DNA from: CAKSQF01 sp963628435
Lineage (GTDB): Bacteria > Bacillota > Clostridia > Oscillospirales > CAG-272
NCBI GenBank assembly: GCA_963628435.1
Contig: CAVGEY010000013.1
Coordinates: 1 to 64,000, forward strand
Direction of reading: 5' to 3'
DNA length: 64,000 nt
Part shown: positions 59,715 to 64,000 of the stretch, piece by piece
Numbering within the stretch: the stretch's first letter is position 1
Layout: the number at the start of each line of letters is the position of its first letter
Position numbers and translations under genes: made by a program
Notes under the pieces: model-generated
Databases searched by the model: none
What the model was told of the DNA's origin: nothing
Seen by the model: only the letters and a program-made list of their open reading frames with translations

Positions 59715-60926
59715 TTATTTTGATTTGACATTATTTTTGGCTTGATTTCTTTTTCGCAGACTTACAAATCCTATCGCCGCAAGCGAAACAAGAGGAAAGA
59801 CTATTGAAAAAAGCAGCCCCCATTTAAGCTCACCGTTCATTTTCCCCGAAATCAGACCTACAAGAGAAGGTCCGCATACACATCCTACATCTCCGCCGAG
59901 CGCGAGAAGCGCGAACATGGCGGTACCGCCGTCGGGATATCGTTCACTCGCAAGGCTGTATGTACCCGGCCACATTACCGCTACCGAAATGCCGCAAACG
60001 GCGCATCCCGCAAGCGCAAGCCACGGAATGGGTGAAAGCGATGCGATAAGATATGCCGCTATGCATAAAACAGAGGAGGCCGCGAAGAGTTTGTCAAGCG
60101 GATATTTCTTCGATATTTTCGACATAAAAACACGCGAAATTCCCATCAGAAGAGCAAACATACACGGTCCTAAAAGATCACCGAGAGTTTTGTCAACCGA
60201 AAGTCCCGCTTCCGCAAAAGCAGATGCCCATTGGCTCATTGCATTTTCGGATGCTCCTGCGCAAATCATCAAAATCGCAAAATAGTAAAATCCGGGAGTG
60301 GTCAGCACCTGCCTGACCGTTTTCGTTTTTTCACCGCCGCCGAGAACATTTATCGGAACGAAAATCGCGTAGACGGCATTGAGCAGCGGAACTGCCGCCC
60401 AAATCACGGCGAGTATTTTCCATTCGGTTATTCCGAAAATCCCGAAAAATAATGTCGACAGAAGAACGACCGTCATTTGACCGAAGCAGTATGCCGAATG
60501 AAGAAGACTCATTTGCGAAGCCTTGTTGTCGGTGGGACATGCCTCAACAGTCGGACTGATAAGCACTTCGATAAGTCCTCCGCCCGAAGCGAAAAGCACA
60601 TACGAGATAATCAGACCGATAAAAGGATTTGAAAACATATCCGGAAGGAATGCGAGCGCGACCAATCCGAATGAGCAGAGCAGATGCGCACATATTATAG
60701 ATGTGCGGTAGCCGATCTTGTCGATAAAATAGGCGGATACAAAATCCATTATCAGCTGAATCGTAAAGTTTATCGTTATAAGAAGCGATATTTTCTCAAG
60801 CGATATTCCATAGCCCTTGTTGAATGTCAAGAAGAGAAGCGGTGCGAAATTTATCACAATGGCCTGAGATACATATCCGATGTAACACATCGAAATCGTG
60901 TGTTTGTAAGTGAGTTTGTTTTTCAT
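59715..60926 (-). CDS. Major facilitator superfamily transporter
   Basis: A 403-residue protein with about 12 membrane helices. After MKNKLTYKHTISMCYIGYVSQ come an MFS loop (DKIGYR) between helices 2 and 3, the signature-like VYAIFVPINV, and a basic C-terminus. It resembles sugar-type MFS permeases of Clostridia; the substrate is unknown. ATG 60926 is preferred because the promoter -10 (60996-61001) starts transcription near 60989, which excludes the longer start there. A GAGG lies upstream at long spacing. Confidence 0.9.
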   Translation of the reverse strand: MKNKLTYKHTISMCYIGYVSQAIVINFAPLLFLTFNKGYGISLEKISLLITINFTIQLIMDFVSAYFIDKIGYRTSIICAHLLCSFGLVALAFLPDMFSNPFIGLIISYVLFASGGGLIEVLISPTVEACPTDNKASQMSLLHSAYCFGQMTVVLLSTLFFGIFGITEWKILAVIWAAVPLLNAVYAIFVPINVLGGGEKTKTVRQVLTTPGFYYFAILMICAGASENAMSQWASAFAEAGLSVDKTLGDLLGPCMFALLMGISRVFMSKISKKYPLDKLFAASSVLCIAAYLIASLSPIPWLALAGCAVCGISVAVMWPGTYSLASERYPDGGTAMFALLALGGDVGCVCGPSLVGLISGKMNGELKWGLLFSIVFPLVSLAAIGFVSLRKRNQAKNNVKSK

Positions 60927-60995
60927 TACTTGCCGGGCTGCCTCATTAAAAATTTCGGCCGTCGGATTTTGCTTTCCGGCACGGCCCATAAGTTC

Positions 60996-61024
60996 ATTCT
61001 ATCAAAAAAAACATAAAAAGTAAA
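60996..61024 (-). promoter_or_regulatory. Promoter of the MFS transporter gene
   Basis: Minus-strand TTTACT (61024-61019), 17 bases and TGA-TAGAAT (hexamer 61001-60996). The stretch 61025-61160 between this and the hpf promoter is very AT-rich, with no gene seen. Confidence 0.68.
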
Positions 61025-61167
61025 TAGAAAATAATAAAATAAAAAGGGAAAATCATTAAAAAGAATATTGAAACAATGAATTGACCGACTTATCGGAGAA
61101 AAATCGTATATTTTATTAGACTATGTTAACTTTCTATAAATTTAATAAGAAAAAATAAATTAAAGTG

Positions 61168-61196
61168 TTGACATTGCATAAAATACATGTTATAAT
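61168..61196 (+). promoter_or_regulatory. Perfect-consensus promoter of hpf
   Basis: TTGACA (61168-61173), 17 bases and TATAAT (61191-61196), an exact sigma-A consensus; no sigma-B type element was seen, although hpf is often stress-controlled in Firmicutes. Confidence 0.87.
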
Positions 61197-61244
61197 AAAT
61201 CAGCATTTGAAACAGATGCAATTTAACCGAAAGGCGGGAACACC

Positions 61245-61784
61245 ATGAAGATTAATGTCACGGGAAGACAAATTGAAATTACGCAGTCGTTTAAGGATCA
61301 TATCGAAAAGAAACTTGCAAAATTCGATAAGTATTTCCGGAATGACGCCACGGCAAAGGTTAAGGTGGGAAAAAGACCGAACCTTGAAACGGTCGAGCTG
61401 ACAGTGGAGAGTCAGGGAACAATCTTCAGAAGCGAACAGTCGGCCGAAACAGCCATGAATGCACTTGACGAATGTATTTATTCAATCGAAAGACAGATTC
61501 GTAAGAATAAGACAAGACTCGAAAAAAAGCTTCGTCAGGGAGTTTTCGTAAAGGGATCCGAAAGCTATGTTATTCCGGAAGTGGGAGAGGAATCGTCTGA
61601 TGACGAAAATGAAGTGGTTCGCGAAAAGACTTTCAAATTAAAGCCGATGTCGATTGACGAGGCGATTATGCAGATGAATCTGCTCGGCCATTCATTTTTT
61701 GTATATGTAAATGATTCAAGCGGAAAAGTAAATGTGGTTTATCGCAGAAATGACGGTAAATACGGTAATATAATGCCCGAATAA
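61245..61784 (+). CDS. hpf: Ribosome hibernation promoting factor, long form
   Basis: Binds the 30S decoding region and, in the long form, dimerises ribosomes to inactive 100S particles. The 179-residue protein has the N-terminal S30AE domain (about 1-100, GRQIEITQSFKDHIEKKLAKFDKYF) and the C-terminal dimerisation domain (about 120-179, KLKPMSIDEAIMQMNLLGHSFFVYVN). AAAGGCGGG precedes the ATG. A single-gene unit with its own promoter. Confidence 0.97.
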   Translation: MKINVTGRQIEITQSFKDHIEKKLAKFDKYFRNDATAKVKVGKRPNLETVELTVESQGTIFRSEQSAETAMNALDECIYSIERQIRKNKTRLEKKLRQGVFVKGSESYVIPEVGEESSDDENEVVREKTFKLKPMSIDEAIMQMNLLGHSFFVYVNDSSGKVNVVYRRNDGKYGNIMPE

Positions 61785-61791
61785 AATCCAA

Positions 61792-61821
61792 TCGGCCCGG
61801 CGGACAATTCCGTCGGGCCGA
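61792..61821 (+). terminator. GC-rich hairpin after hpf
   Basis: A 13-bp stem (61792-61804 with 61809-61821, one G-U pair). It is followed by A-rich, not T-rich, sequence, so it may stabilise the mRNA rather than terminate by itself. Confidence 0.55.
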
Positions 61822-61860
61822 AAAATAAAAATAAAAATTGCGTAAAATTCGTAAAATAAC

Positions 61861-61889
61861 TTGACATCATCGATGATTTGTGTTATAAT
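61861..61889 (+). promoter_or_regulatory. Perfect-consensus promoter of tRNA-Pro
   Basis: TTGACA (61861-61866), 17 bases and TATAAT (61884-61889), 15 bases before the mature tRNA 5' end. Confidence 0.88.
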
Positions 61890-61904
61890 CTCTTGCGTTG
61901 GTGA

Positions 61905-61981
61905 CGGGGTGTGGCTCAGCTTGGTAGAGTGCTTGGTTCGGGTCCAAGAGGCCGCGCGTTCGAATCGCGCCACTCCGACCA
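61905..61981 (+). tRNA. tRNA-Pro (anticodon CGG)
   Basis: A 77-base cloverleaf. The acceptor arm CGGGGTG pairs with CACTCCG; the anticodon arm CTTGG/CCAAG encloses the loop TTCGGGT with anticodon CGG, reading CCG; the T loop is TTCGAAT; discriminator A and an encoded CCA end it. A strong terminator follows. Confidence 0.96.
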
Positions 61982-61983
61982 TT

Positions 61984-62016
61984 AAAACGCACCTGTAGCG
62001 ATACAGGTGCGTTTTT
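61984..62016 (+). terminator. Terminator of tRNA-Pro
   Basis: A 14-bp perfect stem (61984-61997 with 62002-62015) with a GCGA tetraloop and TTTTT. Confidence 0.93.
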
Positions 62017-62076
62017 GTTAATCTGTCCGAAGCGGCGGGTATCGGCCAAACGGCTTTTGAATGTGAGGTGCTTAGA

Positions 62077-63207
62077 TTGTTCATTGTAGGAATTGTTTGC
62101 GAATATAATCCGCTTCACCTCGGCCATATCGAACAGCTTCGCGCCATTGATAATCTGCTCGGCAAAGATAATAACCTGAAGATAGCTCTTATGTCGGGAA
62201 ATTATGTTCAGCGCGGTGAGCCCGCAATAGTCTCCAAATCTGTCAGAGCACGTGCGGCAGTGCTGTCCGGCGTTGATCTCGTGCTCGAATATCCTTTTCC
62301 GTATTCCTGCGCACCGGCGAAAAATTTTGCCGATAATGCGGTAGCGCTGTTCGATCGACTCGGAGCTGTCGATTATTTGTGCTTCGGAAGCGAGTCCGCC
62401 GATGCGGAACTCCTCACGAAATCATCGAAAATCCTTGCATCCGATGAGTTTGAGCGGAACCTTTCGGATGCCGTAAAAAACAATCCCGAAAAAAAGAATT
62501 ATGCCACGCTTCGCGCCGAAACTTTTGAAAAGATGTCGAATATCGAACTTCTTTCAACTCCGAATGATATTCTTGCACTCGAATATCTTACCGCCATCGA
62601 AAAAAGAAAATCGGCGATAAAGCCTCTTGTAATTTCGCGCGTGGGAGACTTCAGCGCGGGTGCGGCACGGAAACTCATGCAAAACGGTGAAAATCTTGAC
62701 GGCTGTCTTCCGCAAACCATGACCTATGCGATGAAAGGCGAAACTCGCGTTGTGCTCGATGATTTTTCAAAAACACTTGTACCTTATTTCAGATTGTCCG
62801 ATCCCGACGATTTGTCGCGTTACGCCGAAATGACATTTGATCTGGCGTGTCGAATCGTAAATGCCTCGAAAAAATCGCGAACCGTCGGTGAACTTGTCGA
62901 AAATACCGCATCAAAAAATTACACGAATGCGAGAATACGACGTGCTCTGCTGCTCTCATATTTCAGGGTTACCGCCGATAGGCTGAACACAGAGCCGAAT
63001 ACGGTCAGACTGCTTGCCGCAAATGATCGGGGCAGAACTCTCTTAAGGGAAATATCGAAAAAAAGCGCCCTGACCGTTGTGTCGTCGGCAAGACCGAAAG
63101 CCGTGATTTCGGAGAGCAACGATTTTTCGCTGACTGCCGATTCGATTTATGCTCTTGTTTCGGGCATGAAGACCGATTTTTACAGTGAAAAACCTTTTTT
63201 GGGGTGA
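62077..63207 (+). CDS. tmcAL: tRNA(Met) cytidine acetate ligase
   Basis: TmcAL makes N4-acetylcytidine at the wobble base of elongator tRNA-Met from acetate and ATP, known from Bacillus (YlbM). The 376-residue protein has the nucleotidyltransferase motif GIVCEYNPLHLGH (HxGH), ALMSGNYVQRGEPAIVSK, and the FGSES region. The start is TTG 62077 with GAGG eight bases upstream; the GTG at 62068 overlaps that site. It follows the tRNA-Pro terminator. Confidence 0.94.
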   Translation: MFIVGIVCEYNPLHLGHIEQLRAIDNLLGKDNNLKIALMSGNYVQRGEPAIVSKSVRARAAVLSGVDLVLEYPFPYSCAPAKNFADNAVALFDRLGAVDYLCFGSESADAELLTKSSKILASDEFERNLSDAVKNNPEKKNYATLRAETFEKMSNIELLSTPNDILALEYLTAIEKRKSAIKPLVISRVGDFSAGAARKLMQNGENLDGCLPQTMTYAMKGETRVVLDDFSKTLVPYFRLSDPDDLSRYAEMTFDLACRIVNASKKSRTVGELVENTASKNYTNARIRRALLLSYFRVTADRLNTEPNTVRLLAANDRGRTLLREISKKSALTVVSSARPKAVISESNDFSLTADSIYALVSGMKTDFYSEKPFLG

Positions 63208-63312
63208 GCCGTACAGAAAGTTAACAGAAAATACATAAATCACGAACCCGTATGGTGTATAATAAAAAATAATATTGAGTTAAAAATATAGATAAATATG
63301 GGAGGTAAAACA

Positions 63313-63657
63313 ATGGAAACAACCGTAAAGGGTAAATACCTTATATATAAAGGACAGCCTCTTGTAAGAGAAAACAATACCATATGTTACGGCAGTACCG
63401 ATAATAAATGCGTTCTGTTCCTGATGATTTTATCTAATAAAACAGTTAACATTAACGCAAAGGATAATGCATCCAAAGACAGTGCAAACAAGACGATATC
63501 CAAGAAAGTTGAAATTCCCGACAGCATTCTCGGTCAGGTCGTAAGCACCGATACCACAAAAAAACCTCATGAGAGAATTTTGAAGCAGTTCAATAAGAAC
63601 GGGCTTTATGAGGCATTGGATTTCGGAATCGATGTTATGAATCGGTTTAATAAGTAA
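63313..63657 (+). CDS. Small basic protein of unknown function
   Basis: A 114-residue protein. Residues 1-50 look like a small beta domain (GKYLIYKGQPLVRENNTICYG, CVLFLMIL), and the rest is Lys/Asn/Asp-rich with a helical C-terminus (LYEALDFGIDVMNRF). No signal peptide or known motif. ATG 63313 follows GGGAGG; a TATAAT at 63258-63263 may belong to its promoter but has no good -35. Followed by a hairpin terminator and a tRNA gene. I do not recognise the family. Confidence 0.68.
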   Translation: METTVKGKYLIYKGQPLVRENNTICYGSTDNKCVLFLMILSNKTVNINAKDNASKDSANKTISKKVEIPDSILGQVVSTDTTKKPHERILKQFNKNGLYEALDFGIDVMNRFNK

Positions 63658-63688
63658 GCCGTAACGTCGGAAAAAAGAAACCGTAAGC

Positions 63689-63730
63689 TCCCAAAGCAAA
63701 TTATCTGCTGCGATTTGCTTTGGGACTTAT
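63689..63730 (+). terminator. Terminator of the small basic protein gene
   Basis: A 13-bp perfect stem (63689-63701 with 63713-63725), then CTTATTTG, a weak U-tract. Confidence 0.7.
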
Positions 63731-63767
63731 TTGTCGAAAATTATTTTAATTAAAAGCAAAAAAAGTA

Positions 63768-63796
63768 TTGACAAACAAATTATGCTGTGATATAAT
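63768..63796 (+). promoter_or_regulatory. Perfect-consensus promoter of tRNA-Gln
   Basis: TTGACA (63768-63773), 17 bases and TATAAT (63791-63796), extended by TGA. Confidence 0.88.
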
Positions 63797-63831
63797 CTAG
63801 AACGCTGGCAGAAAGCTATGCACACCTATTT

Positions 63832-63905
63832 TGAGGATTTGTGTAAAGGTAGCACGACAGACTCTGACTCTGTTTGTTGGGGTTCGAATCCCTAATCCTC
63901 AGCCA
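63832..63905 (+). tRNA. tRNA-Gln (anticodon CTG)
   Basis: A 74-base cloverleaf. The acceptor arm TGAGGAT pairs with ATCCTCA; anticodon arm ACAGA/TCTGT with loop CTCTGAC gives anticodon CTG, reading CAG; the T loop is TTCGAAT; discriminator G and an encoded CCA end it. Its leader (about 63803-63831) is short and contains no other tRNA. Confidence 0.95.
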
Positions 63906-63932
63906 TATTGTCATACCGATTCGGATGACTAC

Positions 63933-63968
63933 AAAAACCCGGATGCCATAAGGCATTCGGGTTTTTTT
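63933..63968 (+). terminator. Terminator of tRNA-Gln
   Basis: A 15-bp stem (63933-63947 with 63952-63966, one G-U pair) with an ATAA loop and seven T residues. Nothing further is recognisable up to 64000. Confidence 0.92.
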
Positions 63969-64000
63969 GGTACATACTGTCGCAGTGCATTTTTGAAAGA

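Overview
Organism and overall character. The window looks like chromosomal DNA of a low-to-moderate GC Gram-positive bacterium of the class Clostridia, probably a gut or rumen Oscillospirales/Ruminococcaceae-type organism. Pointers are the sepF-ylmG-ylmH-divIVA division cluster, a YqeG phosphatase, a CD1247-type zinc-ribbon protein, long-form HPF, TmcAL, a Big2-repeat lipoprotein, strong AGGAGG-type ribosome binding sites and sigma-A promoters. Genus or species cannot be named from the sequence. Almost everything is housekeeping. I found no insertion sequence, prophage, CRISPR array or plasmid module. Layout, 1-12 kb. The 3' end of a 5S rRNA closes an rRNA operon. Next come pyruvate kinase (pyk), a GH127-type beta-L-arabinofuranosidase, a frame-disrupted threonine-rich surface protein and a GH43/32-like beta-propeller enzyme, apparently co-transcribed and ending at a bidirectional terminator. 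A GH43 enzyme and the bifunctional NAD(P)HX repair enzyme converge from the other side. Then come an RluA-type pseudouridine synthase, rlmA-like 23S rRNA methyltransferase and miaA. 12-22 kb: one ten-gene plus-strand operon (HlyD-like membrane protein, yggS, sepF, ylmG, ylmH, divIVA, ileS, lspA, rluD, tatD) joins cell division, PLP homeostasis, isoleucyl-tRNA charging and lipoprotein processing; rpsT faces it. 22-30 kb: rpoB-rpoC behind a strong promoter and a leader of about 265 nt, without rplJ/rplL. 30-35 kb: a small two-helix membrane protein with its own promoter, then a complete branched-chain amino acid ABC transporter (livJ-H-M-G-F). 35-41.5 kb: an OmpR-type response regulator diverges from ychF, a sensor kinase, a TetR-type regulator and ftsH. 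41.5-45 kb: a minus-strand set rpe, ispF, ispD and an M18 aminopeptidase. 45-47.4 kb: a lipoprotein with six Big2 domains and a coiled-coil tail. 47.4-52.3 kb: a minus-strand operon, XerC-like recombinase, yqeG, endonuclease-IV-like, pepP, efp and an acidic zinc-ribbon protein. 52.3-59 kb: an unknown membrane protein, radA, fhs, tsaE, tsaB, rpiB, tcdA. 59-64 kb: an acetyltransferase and an MFS transporter, hpf, tRNA-Pro(CGG), tmcAL, a small unknown protein and tRNA-Gln(CTG). How the genes work together. The window is rich in RNA modification and translation functions: miaA, rlmA-like, two RluA-family enzymes, tsaE/tsaB/tcdA, tmcAL, efp, hpf, rpsT and ileS. The only accessory-looking part is the 1.7-7.6 kb glycoside hydrolase locus. 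Its enzymes lack signal peptides and probably trim imported arabinose-containing oligosaccharides in the cytoplasm. I did not find a convincing previously undescribed system; the best leads are the broken surface protein, the rpoB leader, the TTAACA-type repeat array before the response regulator, the Big2 lipoprotein and two uncharacterised small proteins.
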